Assembly (NCBI GenBank): GCA_019009955.1
Contig: CM032228.1
Location: forward strand, 103,676,001-103,740,000
Reading direction: 5' to 3'
Source: Riptortus pedestris
Taxonomy: Eukaryota; Arthropoda; Insecta; Hemiptera; Alydidae
Length of the DNA: 64,000 nt
This document shows positions 28,328-41,900 of the stretch, piece after piece. The notes beneath the pieces are model-generated. The model did not search any database and was not told the DNA's origin. It saw only the letters and a list, made by a program, of their open reading frames with translations. The stretch's first letter is position 1, and each line of letters begins with the position of its first letter. The translations under genes were made by a program, and so were the position numbers.

Positions 28328-30553
28328 TATACACTATAAACTAAAGCGGGAGTCAACTATTTTATTGGGCGCTAACGATTGAACCGAACTTAACAAAACT
28401 CGGTATGTCAATTAGCATTAATACTTCCATGATTATAAGCTATATTAAAATGTTTAGGTTAGAACGGGAGTGGGGCTTATAAGGGAGGCCTGAAATAAAA
28501 ATTCGTGATATTTCGTTGTCTATTTATTTTCGTCAAACGTGCACATAACAAAAGTTGTTTACTTTGTTATTTAGAGTAACTTTTTTTTGTTTTATACATT
28601 TTTTCGGGAACAATGTATGAAGCAAATAATTTGCGTATAATATTGATATGCTCATCAATTCTTTCCAATATGAACTACCAGGTACCTCACATGGAAAAAT
28701 GAATTCAAATCTATGTTAATATTTTGACCTTAATAATTCAAAGCTATGCATAATGCACAGGAGACGGGAAATATGACAATATGGAGGACAGTGAAGTCTT
28801 ACTTAATTTTATTATTAAAAAAATCCAACGCAACGACGGGTATAAACCCTAAATACTGGGACGGGTAAATGTCAAAATATTGCGCAAAGTAATGCCTTGC
28901 CAAAAAAATACCATCACCATTCAGCCTCAAATGAATTCCCGGGCGAAGCCGGGTATCTGAGCTAGTATATATATATTAACATATATGATATAACACTGTT
29001 GAATGTATATAATAGACAGTGATGGAACATGATATAGTGGAAGAATCACAGTAATTAAATATTACTTGATTATATTTGATCTAAGCCCTTTTGGAGGTTC
29101 ATAAGTCATTTTAACACCATTTTGAAGCACCAAATCAGGAATATTATAAGATGGATTCGAAGTAAGCCACAATCGGAAATCTGGATGAGTTGAATCAGGT
29201 GTAAGATCTTCATATATCTGAAAATGTTAAAAATATTTTATTTTCAAAATAACAAGGAATTTATAAACAAATGAATTGTCAGTTTTTTAATTTTCAAATT
29301 TAGAAAGTTAGTTATATATATGATCCAATAGTCAGGATGCATTACTGAAAGCCACCTCAACCAATAAATAGATGTTTATGAAGGACAGATATATTTGTTC
29401 CTCATCTCTTATTGTAGTTAAGAATATCAATTATGATTGATAAGAGAATTGAAGCCCCATCCCTCTTATTAGTTGGAGAGTTGTTACTCAGCTTTCTGAG
29501 GTAATAATTGAACGGCTGCTTTCTCTATTTCACACATTAATTAATATGAACTTTAGTGTTGAATGAAAAAGTAAAATATTGAATATAATATACATGAAAT
29601 AAAACTTTTGAGTGAAGATCGTAAAACCTTAATTGATGACATCAATTACCATTGGGTTTATTGTGGTTGCAGAGGCTCACAATAAACCCAATGATAACTT
29701 CTCTGAGCTTTTTCTTCACAGCACACCAATGTTAACAAAAAATCCCAACATATTTTTGTGTCCTGGAAGAATGAATATTTGCATGATTTAGCTTTCACGC
29801 TTCTGTAACACTCACTCCTACTAATATAAACTCTTTGATCTTCTTAGCCAAATGAGATATCTTTCTTAATACAGGGACAATGGCAAACAGACAATATCAG
29901 TCATAGCTTGACCAGCATATGGAAAATCGTCTTAGTTTACTCAGCTCCTGAATGACATTTTTTTTTTAAATCACCATGGCTATTGGAGAGAACAAAATGT
30001 TCAATCTTTGAACTGATTATCTGTTTCAAACTGTCATACAAACTAGTTTCTCCTGATTAATTTCTGAAATGTCTGCAAATTTTGGATAATCGCTTCCAAA
30101 GTGAGTTACATTTATTAATAGCTCTTGTATTAATAATAGATAAGATTTCAGAATTAATAGCAAACTCACATGAACTCAACAACTCAGCATCTCTGTTTCT
30201 ATCAGTAATTGTTGGAATAAGAAATGCTGTCATTCTCTCCAATTATGATAAAAAAAAAAAAATAAAAGCTAATTTAATAACATAAGCTCATCATTTAAAA
30301 TGATTTGGCTACCCTATGTCTCAACTTTAACTGGCAGCCAAGAAGTCTTATGAAGCAAGAATCAACCTCAGACGTCAAAGTAGAAGTTTGTGTTCAGAAA
30401 CAGAGAATTCTGTTTGAGTTCCGAGTGTAACAGAAAAAAAAAATAGACTAAGAAGACAATGTTGATGAAGAACAAAGAATTTTAATTCATGTTTTAATCG
30501 ATTTTAAAGTTCATTAAGAAGGATATAACAGGATTACCAACCACAGCATTGCA

Positions 30554-30587
<34 letters not shown>

Positions 30588-33500
30588 TCCTTATATTTTT
30601 TGAAAAATTAATTAAAACTCTTTAGAAACTATGTTTTAACAAAATTGCCATATTACCTAAAATGGGAGAAAAAACAATTTCATAAAATCTTACTTTCTCG
30701 AGAACAGGCATCCAATCTTTTTCTAAATGACAATTTTGGAGAAAAACCCAAGTTCCAGCTTGCATTGATTCAGCAATCATTCGAGTGGCTATCGTCCCTT
30801 GGCCTTGGCCTAATGAAAGTAATTTAACTTTGTTTTCACCAAACCCCTAAAAAACATAATAAGTAAAGAGTGAAAATAATAACTAAAATAACAAGTAATA
30901 TAGAAATAATTTATTTTTATCAAAAGAACATCCACTTTATGCAACTAAGGTCAGTCATAGGGGCTATCTACAGAATACAAATCTTTCTTAACAGAGTCCA
31001 AAAGGAAATTAATTAATCAATTAATAATTTTTAGTTGCTTATATTATTTTTTAATGTTATTTATAATAATGTTATAAATGACAAACTCAAGCACAAATCC
31101 AATGTCTTCGGTTGACAGTTTAAATATAATCAATTCCTAATCAACTATTGTCATTCAGCCTTGTATAATATCTTTTTTTTACTTCTTTATAACAAAAAGG
31201 AGTCAATTCCAAAATGTTTAACTTTTTTTTTCTTCTTGAAGAACAAAAACACTAAAGAAATATCATTTTTGACAGACACCTAAATTAATTAAACATTTTA
31301 AACAATTAAATGTCTTTGTGTTTCTCGAAGTAGCAATTTTTTGTGATGCATGTCTGAAATAACTTCTTCAATTAAATTGAGCCCATTTATGAATGTAGTT
31401 TAAAAATAAATTACTTCTTTCTTATTATTCTTAATAAAGCTCCTCTTTATTATTATAAAATAATTTATTAAATAAAGTTTCTATTCTATTCTGTTAATGT
31501 GGCCTATTAATGAATATGTTTCTTCCCTGATTATTATCTGATTGTATTAATACTCCAATTTCTTTATCAATGCTAAAAGCCACGTTCATGATATGCTGTT
31601 CAAGTGTTTCTTTGTAAAAATATTGATTGTGCAAATCAAATTTTTTTTACATAACATATATGTTTCTGTAAAATTTAGTTATATTTACGAACATTAAAAT
31701 ATATATATATTCAGGGATTGCAACAGAAGTTGATTAAAACTTAGAACTACCACCCAAATATATCAAAGAAATTTAAAGAGGTCTGTTACTCAATTTCATA
31801 GACCTCATGGAAATAAGACAATGGCATACTAAAAAAATAAACAAAAATAAAACACAGTTGAATTTTTATTAAATGTTAAACTTGTAAATGTTCTTACTCT
31901 GAAATTGCTCAATTTCTGAAGTAGAAACCGGGCAGACAACATATGAAATGAGTAAAACCGTATTTCTATAAGACACCACCCATAATAATAATAATAATAA
32001 TAAAGATACAAAGAATCACATATAAGGAAGAAACAAAATGCACTATTTAGCACGCAAGAAAAATATTTTTACCGCAGCATTGGCACAAGCATGGTTAAAA
32101 AGCAAATAGATTGTAATGTCAATGATTTGACCAATTATTGGGCAAATATTTGGGAAGTACCTGTGGCTCATAGAAGTGAACAATGGATTAAAGATCTCAC
32201 ACACGGATTAAAAAATCTTCCTGAAATGGCAGATGGCAGCATATCGGCTGAAGAAGTGATGCAAGCAATAAAAAAAATGCATAACTGGAAATGTCCCGGT
32301 CGAGATGGAATTCAGAATTATTGGTTCAAGCATTTTACATGCCTACATCACATGTTAGCTAGATGTTATTCAGATTTATTGACAGGCCATGTTACAATAC
32401 CTGAAGATTTCGCTGAGGGTGTGACCTATATGATTCCGAAAAAGGAAGGTCACTTAGAACCTAAAGATTACAGGCCCATTACTTGCTTAAATGGAATCTA
32501 TAAACTATTTACATCTATAATTAGTGCTAAAATAAATAGCCATCTTGTTTGCAATGGGCTTCTTGCTCCAGAGCAGCTAGGTTGTAAAAGTGGTGCTAAG
32601 GAATGTAAAGAGTTATTAGTTATAGATTCATTTATAGCGTCTCAGGTCTCCAAAAAACAGCGGAATATTTCTACAGCATGGATTGACTACAAGAAAGCGT
32701 ATGATTCAGTACCTCATAGTTGGCTAATTGAAGTTTTAAAAGTTTATAAAATTGCTCCAAGTGTAACCAATGTATTGTCACGTTTAATGGCAACATGGAA
32801 AACTTCGCTTAGCATTGGAAAGGGGAAGACAAAATTCCAGAGCGAGACAATTAAAATAAAAAGAGGTATTTACCAAGGTGACAGTCACAGCCCCTTATGG
32901 TTTTGCTTAGCTATGAATCCCATGAGCCAAATAATTCGAGACAGTGAATACGGTTACAAAATTTCTATAGGTAAAAATGAAACTAAATTAAGTCATAGCC
33001 TATATATGGATGACCTGAAGTTATATGCAAAGACACCTACCCAGTTGCAAAGCATGATAGGCATAATAAAGAATTTATTATGATTATTATGATTATTTAT
33101 TATGATTATTTTTATTATTTATTTATTATTGTGATTCTGTTGGTATGTCTTTTGGGTTAGATAAATGTGCTGTCTTGCATATTTCACGAGGTCAGAAAAT
33201 GACTACAGATAATATAATAGTTTCTGATGAAACCTATATTCACGAACTAGAAAGAACTGAATCATACAAATATCTTGGTTTTCAACAGCATCTGAAAATA
33301 GCGAAAAAGGATGTGAAAGACCTGTTAAAAAATGAATTTATTAAGCGCTTGCGACTTATTTTTAACAGCTATCTTTCAAGCCGATATAAAATAAAAGCAG
33401 TTAATACATGGGCGATACCATCTCTTATCTATAGTTTTGGCATAATAAAATAGTCTGACACTACTCTTGATGAGTTGGATAGACTCATAAAAACAGAGAT

Positions 33501-35205
33501 GACAAAAGCCAGAATGCACCATGCGATTTTATCTATGGCCAGGCTATATTTATCAAGGAAACAAGGAGGACGAGGCCTTCTCAACATCCGAAACCTATGT
33601 CGGTCTCAGGAAGTTAACCTGAGACATTACATAAGATCGGATGATAGCCACGTCTTCAAAGAAATAGTTAAACTTGATGATGGATTTACGGCCTTGAACT
33701 TGAAATGTAGGAACAATCCTGAAGTTAAAGATGAATCCCATTTTCTTTCAGAATGGCAAAATAAGGAACTTCATGGCCATTACTACAGTCGCCTTTATGA
33801 CTCGGAGGTAGACTTGGCTTATTCTGTCGCGTGGCTGACGTCTGGAAAGCTATTTTCAGAAACAGAAGGTTTCATTACAGCTATCCAAGACCAAGTGTTT
33901 GCCACCAGATCATACAGACGTCATATCCTCAAGGACAGTAGTGTCTCAGACAAATGTAGATTATGCAACAAAGCTTATGAGTCCATTCAACACATCACGG
34001 CAGGATGTGAAATACTTGCTGGATCCGAGTACTTACAAAGGCACAATAACGTGGCAAAAGTATACCATCAAGCTCTAGCAGAGAAATTCAGCATGGTAGA
34101 CAGAAAGGTCGCTTATTATCGCTATAATCCTCAAAAATTATTGAAAAAAGATAATATAAAGATGTAGCGAGGGACGAAGCGATGATGACTGACCATACAG
34201 TGCATCATAACAAACCGGATATTCTCATTATTGACAAGATCAATAAGACTGCTGATATTATTGACATCGCAGTACCCAATGATGAGAATATTCGAAAATC
34301 CCATGCCGAAAAATTAAGAAAATATCAAGAATTGGCTATCGAACTCAAAGAGGTATACAAACTGAAATCTACCATAGTTACGCCTATTATAGTAAACTCA
34401 AATGGACTCGTGCCAAAAACAACGATAGCAGGCACCAAGAACTTGAATCTGCCAACAACAATTATAAAAGAAGCACAGCAAGGAGTACTTCTTGATACTG
34501 CCAGAATCGTGCGAAAATTTTTAAATTCCCCATAACATGTCACAACCACAAACTCCATATCGGTTGGATTTTCCCCCGATATGGATTTTACTCCAGTTTT
34601 CACTGAGTATAAACCTCCCCCATAATAATAATAATAATAATAATAAAGTGGGGATTTACTGATAGCTGAGAACAATAAATGGTGAATAACTTGCTTAATA
34701 TTTGAGTCATGAAAAAATGAATATAGCAACATGTGTAGAGCATTGATACTTTAACGAGATTGGTTCTATATCAATTTTCGCTGCCTGCTGATGTTTTATC
34801 ACAACTTCCAGAGGGTGAACCAGAGGAAGATTGACAGGAGTATGGGAAACACAAAGCACAAATAAAATTGAGCGACGTATATTTTACAAGAAATGAATTA
34901 AGGCATGAAACGACGAAAGATCCAGTTCTGTCATGGTGCATATCCTTTATCGAATGGGTTTAGCCAGGCAAAAAGGAGTTGGAGTCAAAGTTTGGCATTT
35001 CTACGAACAAGTATAAAATGCATTTATCTCAGTTAATAATCGCGATAGTGAAAAAACATATATAACAACATCTATAAGCATTAAATTTCCAATTACTTAA
35101 TTCCTTAGACTATTTTGATCTGATGGTTTGAATTTTTTGAAATTCTCTCCCTTTAAACCCCCCCATTTCACGTATTAAATTTTCGCAACAATATAAATCT
35201 AAATC

Positions 35206-35238
<33 letters not shown>

Positions 35239-37477
35239 GTAACCTCTGTCTGTACATTGATTTTTTTCGCGAAATTTCACGATAACTTTTCGTTTCACAT
35301 GTCATAGACACCATAACTGCATTTTGTTTCTTTGGTGTCTGATAGTTTGTTTGATTATTTGTTTGTTACCTTTTCACGCATAAACGGCTGAACTGAATTT
35401 TATGACACTTGGTATGTATATTACAACTAACCCAACTTAGATTTTAGGCTATGTTAATATTCTCTGAGACGAACAGGAGTGGGGGTTGTAAGGGAGGCCT
35501 GAAATTAAAAATAGCGGTATTTCGTTTTCCATTGGTTTTCTACAAATATGTACATGATAAAAGTTGGTTATTTTGTTATTTAGAGTAACTTTTGTTATAT
35601 ACACTTTTGCCGAATACGGAAGTATAAATGAGTTATATGCTAAAAACTACTGCGGAAGTCAACAATTTTCTTTGGCACAAAAAATTCAACCAAATTAAAT
35701 AAAACTCGGTATGTGTAATAAAACTAACGCCTTCTTTAGAATAAGCCATACCAATATTTCTAGCGACGGGCAGGAGTGGGGGTTGTAAGGGAGGCCTGAA
35801 ATTAAAAATAGTGGTATTTCGTTTCCTATTGGGGTTTCGGCAAATATGCACATAGCAAAAGTTGTTTATTTTGTTATTTAGAGAAACTTCTGTTATATAG
35901 ACGATCGTCGTATACCAAAGTATAAAGGCGTAATACGCTAAAAATTATAGCGGAAGTGAACAATTTTATTTGGCACAAAAGAATCAACCGAACTAAATAA
36001 AACACTCGGTATGTGTATTAGCACTAATGCCTTCCTTATAATAAGCATACTAACATTTCTAGGGATGGGCAGGAGTGGGGGTTATAAGGGAGACCTGAAA
36101 ATAAAAATAGTGATATTTCGTTTCCTATTGGGGTTTCGGCAAATATGCACTTAGCAAAAGTTGTTTATTTTGTTATTTAGAGAAACTTCTGTTATAATAC
36201 ACTATCGTCGTATACCGAAGTATAAAGGTGTTATACGCTAAAAATTATAGCGGAAGTGAACAATTTTATTTGGCAAAAAAAATCAACCAAACTAAATAAA
36301 ACACTCGGTATGTGTATTAGCACTAATGCCTTCCTTATAATAAGCCATACTAACATTTCTAGGGACGGGCAGGAGTGGGGGTTATAAGGGAGACCTGAAA
36401 ATAAAAATAGTGATATTTCGTTTCCTATTGGGGTTTCGGCAAATATGCACTTAACAAAAGTTGTTTACTTTGTTATTTAGAGAAATTTGCTCAACAATTA
36501 TTTTCAATATGAACTACCAGGTACCTCACCTGGACAAATTAATTCAAATTATAAAATATTATTATAATATTTTGTCCTTAATAATTTAAATCTATGCATA
36601 ATGCACAGGAAACGGGAAATATGACAATATGGAGGACAGTGAAGTCTTACATAAAAAATTAATTTTATTATTATCAAATCCACACCAACGACGGGTATAA
36701 ACCCTAAACACTGGGAAGGGTAAATGTCAAAATATTGTGCAAAGTAAAGCCTTGCCAAAAAAATACAATCGCCATCCAGCCTAAAATTTTTCGTAAATTC
36801 TGTCATTGATACAACCTTCCCTTAAGGGATCTATCTTCTAAAACGATGGTCATAACCAGACCACAGCCTAATTTACAATAAAAGAAATGTTTTTGCTGCA
36901 ACCTCTACTAGCTAAATATGCTATATTGAGTTGGCATATAGCAAAAAGATGATGGTGAAGTTCGCTTCCGAGAAAACGATACTCTATCAGTGATGAAAGT
37001 CTTTCACCTATGTGGAAAAGATTTAATTATTTTGGACTAAAGGGAATATTTTTAAATAAATTAAAATTATAGTTCACTAACTTTGATACTAGAACAAGGA
37101 AGCAGAGTAGCCTCTGGAGAGAAATTCCCTTAAGTAAGGCGATTATTGACGACCAATACTACAAACATTAACATCATTATTATTTGAATTGTGAAAATAA
37201 ATTACACTTCCATATACTACACTATACCTTCTTCGAATCATCTGCAAAACAATAGAGCTGAACTAGACTTGGAGAGTGATTTAACAATCATAGTCTAGGT
37301 TATTCAAAATGGCAGTGCATTTTAAATAAGTCCAATTACGACAGCCTTCCTTAGGTCCCATCTCTGTAATATCTAAGTGGCTGTTATATCTAAGTGGTGG
37401 AAAATCAACATTACAACAAAAATTATAGTATGTACTTAAAAGCCAAGGGGGCCCAAAGTTGAGCTAGTTCAGATAAA

Positions 37478-37568
<91 letters not shown>

Positions 37569-38900
37569 CTAGCTCAGATACCCGGCTTCGCCCGGGAATT
37601 GATTTGAGGCTGAATTGTGATGGAAGTTTTTTGGAAAGGCTTTAGTTTGCACAATATTTTGACATTTACCCGTCGCAGTGTTTAGGGTTAATACCCGTTG
37701 TTGGCATTTGTTAACAATAAAATTAATTTTTTATGTAAGTCTTCACTGCCCTCCAAATTGTCATATTTCCTGTTTCCTGTGCATAATGCATTGATTTCAG
37801 TTATTAAGGACAAAATATTAACATAGATTTGAATTAATTTTTCCAGGTGAGGTACCTCATTGTTCAAATTGAAATAAATTGTTGAGCATATCAATATTTC
37901 TACTCAAATTACTTGCTCCATACATTGTTCCTAGAGAAATGTATAAAACAAAAGTTAATCTAAATAACAAAGTAAACAACTTTTGTTATGTGCATGTTTG
38001 TCGAAAAACAAATAGACAATGAAATATCGCGAATTTTTATTTCAGGCCTCCCTTATAACCCCCACTCCCGTTCTAACCTAAAATTTTAATATAGCTTTAA
38101 TCATGGAAAAATTAATGCTAATTGACATACCGAGTTTTTTTAAGTTCGGTTTAATCGTTAGTGCCCAATGAAATAGTTGACTCTCGCTTTAGTTTATAGT
38201 GTATATCTCTTTTATACTTTGTTAAAAGACAAAAATGAATATGACAAAAGTTACTCTAAATAACAAAATAAACAACTTTTGTTATGTTCATATTTGCTGA
38301 AAAACCAATAGGAAACGAAATATCGCTATTTTTAATTTCTGGCTTCCCTCATAACCCCCACTCCTGCCCGTCCCTAGAAATGTTGGTATGGCTTGTTATA
38401 ATGAAAGCGTTTGTGCTAGTACATATACCGAGTTTTGTTTATTTCGGTTCGGTCTTTTGTCCCAAAATAAATTGTTCACTTCCGCTATAGGTTTTAGCGT
38501 ATATCTCGTTTATAATTCGGTATACGAAAAAAGTGTATATAACAAAAGTGACTCTAAATAACAAAATAAACAACTTTTGTTATGACCACATTTGGCGCAA
38601 AACCAATAGGAAACGAAATATCGCTATTTTTAATTTCTGGCTTCCCTTATAACGCCCACTCCTGTTTGTCTCAGAGGATATTAATATAGCCTAAAGTCTA
38701 AGTTGGGTTAATAGTAATATTCATACCAAGTTTCATAAAATTCGGTTCAGCCGTTCATGCGTGAAAAGGTAACAAACAAACAAACAAACAAATAAACAAA
38801 CAAACAGACACCAAAGAAACAAAATGCAGTTATGGTGTCTATGACATGTGATGTTATCGTGAAATTTCGCGAAAAAAATCAATGTACAGACAGAGGTTAC

Positions 38901-38948
<48 letters not shown>

Positions 38949-41900
38949 TTGCGAGGATTAGATACCTGAAGGATTGTAGCCGGCAAAATCTAATTAGGGC
39001 CAGCTGTGCCCCTTCCAGGAACTTCTAGGCCGTTCCTGCCTAGCCCCTTCTACAGGCATATATAAGAGACCCTGCCAGTACCTGAGTTTCAGTTTATGGT
39101 CAGATGTCTTGACAGTCACATCAGTGTTCCAGTGCGACTTAGTGCAGTGCGGTAAAGTGTTGTGCCGTGACTGTAAGTAACAGTTTAGTGTGAATTTCAG
39201 TGACCGTGAGTGAATTATTGGACTGTGTAATCTGAAGAACAGTGACACTATCAGTGTAATACTGTGAGTAGTAATAATTAACCAAGAGTATTGTGCATTG
39301 TGAAATAAATCGTGCTGTGAAAAACTGTGAAACTTGTGTGTGTTTAATTTTGCAATCCAAAAGAACTCTTATTAACAACGTTTATTGCTGGTTTTGTAAT
39401 AAAACGTAACACTATATATATACGGGGTGTGGCTATTAAATAACGAGACTGACGCTGCTACAGAAGAAGTGCGCATGCGTCAAACGCCAGCAACTAACAG
39501 CTGTTATCGTGAAGCTTCCTCTTTCTTCTGTAAACAAATCAGTGCATGTAATCAGTAAAGTGCCTCTCGCTTCTGTAAACAAATCAGTACAGCCGTAGCC
39601 TTCGTTCGCATTAGAGTTGTTTTTTTGTTTCGCCGGAAAAATGTTAAGTGTAACAGTAGAGCAACGAATTGTTGTGAATTTTCATGTGAAACTTGGAAAA
39701 ACCGCTACTGAAACTTATAATTTATTGAAAGAAGTGTATGGCAATGAATGTTTATCGCGTGCACGTGTTTTTGAGTGGTTTAAGCGTTTTCAAGATGGCC
39801 GAGAAGACGTTCAAGATGATTCACGCCCGGGTCGCCCTTCCACGTCGAAAACGGATGACAATATCGAAAAAATCGGTAATCTGATTCGATCTGACCGTCG
39901 GCTAAGTATTCGTGCGATTGCTGAAACTGTACGAATTGATAAAGAATCCGTACGGCAAATATTACATAACAATTTTAACATGCAAAAAGTGTGTGCCAAA
40001 ATGGTGCCTAAAATTCTCACATTTGAACAACTGGAAGCTCATAAAAATGTTTGTACTGACACTTTGAATGCCATTGAAAATGACCCAAACTTACTGGAAA
40101 GGATAATAACATGTGACGAATCATGGTTTTTTATGTATGATCCTGAAACAAAGTGCCAATCCATGCACTGGAAGAGCCCATCTTCACCGAGAGCCAAAAA
40201 AGCTCGAATGAGCAAATCAAAATTCAAAGCAATGTTGATTGTTTTTTTCGATATTCATGGGATTGTGAACCTTCACTGGGTCCCTGAAGGTCAAACGATT
40301 AATCAACATTACTACCTTCACGTTCTTGCTGAACTCCGCGAAAGGATAAGGAAAAAACTACCTGAATTGTGGAAGGACAAATCATGGGTTCTCCACCAAG
40401 ACAATGCGCCGGCTGATTCCGCATTGTCTGTTAAGAGGTTTCTAGCCAAATTCAGCATCCCAGTGCTAGACCATCCGCCTTATTCGCCGGATCTTGCGCC
40501 GTGCGACTTCTATCTGTTTCCTAAGGTGAAATCTGCATTAAAAAGAACAAGATTTGAGTCTGTTGAAGCTGTGAAAGAGAAAGCGGCACGCGTCCTGAAG
40601 GAGCTGACAGAAAATGACTTCCAGCACTGTTTCGAACAATGGAAGGTTCGCATGGAGCGTTGTAGGGATAAAGGAGGGGTGTATATTGAAGGTGATAATA
40701 AGTAAAAATGTATGAAATAAAAATAAAATGTTTTACAACGTCAGTCTCGTTATTTAATAGCCACACCCCGTATTAGCGCATCTTCTCATATTAGCCCCTA
40801 CCCACTTAAAGGTTAAGTTCAAGTTTGTTCAAGGTTTATTTTGTATTGTTCTTCTTCTGATGGTATTTTTTATTATTAAGGAATCATAATTCCAAAGGGA
40901 GGAGGCATAAATAAGAACAATTTTGTACAATATAATTAAAGAAACTATTAAGAAGAAAAAAATTGTATACTTATTGTTTTCTGTTTGGAGCCCAGAATAA
41001 TAAAATACAAGATTATTTGGAAGAAAAAGTAACTACATAAGGACAAGTTAATCACTTGGAAAATAACATTATTAGCATGATAATAATGTTATTTTCCAAG
41101 TGAAAACAGTAAATCGGTAGGCAAACTATTTGTGTGACATTTTTTGTTACAAATGATTTCAGAAATTGCCTCAGTTTCAAGAGTTACAGTAGCTTATACT
41201 CGACTCTGCATAAAGGAAGCCATACAAGAAGAAGAAATATACCCTTTTAATTAATTTCTTCTGCCAATTTTATTAAATTTTCTGAAAACATAATATCAAA
41301 CGCAGGATATAAACAATGTCAATATGATATTAACAATAGTTAAAAAAATATTTCTTTATTACTACACCATTTCATCAGCAAATTTGAGAAAAGCTGTGGT
41401 AGGATCAGCCATTGGAGTCAAAATGATGATCAATGGAACACAGCAATGTGAATCAACAAAACAAGCCGGAAGGTCCAATAATGGAGGCTCAAGGAAAAAT
41501 TGCCCAACTTCAACTGAAACAAAAGCATCATGGATTATATACATGTTATGGACTAAGTTTTTAATAGGGATTTTTGAATAATGTCAAGTCAAACAGTCAG
41601 CCAACCCTGTACCAGTATGGTATATCATCAAAGCCTAGATTAGTTACAGGTTCCAGAGCATACCGCCCCTTCGGTTCTTCCCTCACAGTCATGGTGATGG
41701 GGATACACTGTCACCATACCCTGGAGGGGGATTATTCTGATGCCACACCCAAATCCTCAGTGAACACGGGGGGGGGGGGTTTACTTGGACAAGGCACTTA
41801 CACTATATCCAGACCAGATCCCCTGGATTATTTGTATTGATACACCCCTGGTGAGTTAACATCATTAACGAGTCGGTCGAGTTAACTTCCACACCATGTA

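Larger units (their letters stand above)
39423..40770 (+). mobile_element. Intact mariner transposon
   Basis: About 1.35 kb, bounded by perfect 32-bp inverted repeats (starting CGGGGTGTGGCT) and flanked on both sides by TA (39421-39422 and 40771-40772), the expected target duplication. It carries one uninterrupted transposase frame on the plus strand, opposite to the host dynein gene. It lies in intron 11, in the TA-rich edge of a solo LTR. The identical end repeats and open frame argue for recent insertion. Confidence 0.97.

Noticed and set aside
35540..36480. Regularly spaced repeats resembling a CRISPR array
   Set aside because: Units of about 298 bp without unique spacers in eukaryotic DNA; they are Helitron-like core units.
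39617..39640. Eight extra residues upstream of the mariner transposase
   Set aside because: They would need a TTG start; the ATG at 39641 gives the usual transposase N terminus.
41324..41581. Plus-strand 85-codon frame overlapping dynein exon 11
   Set aside because: Antisense shadow of the exon; the minus strand has the dynein motif and splice sites.
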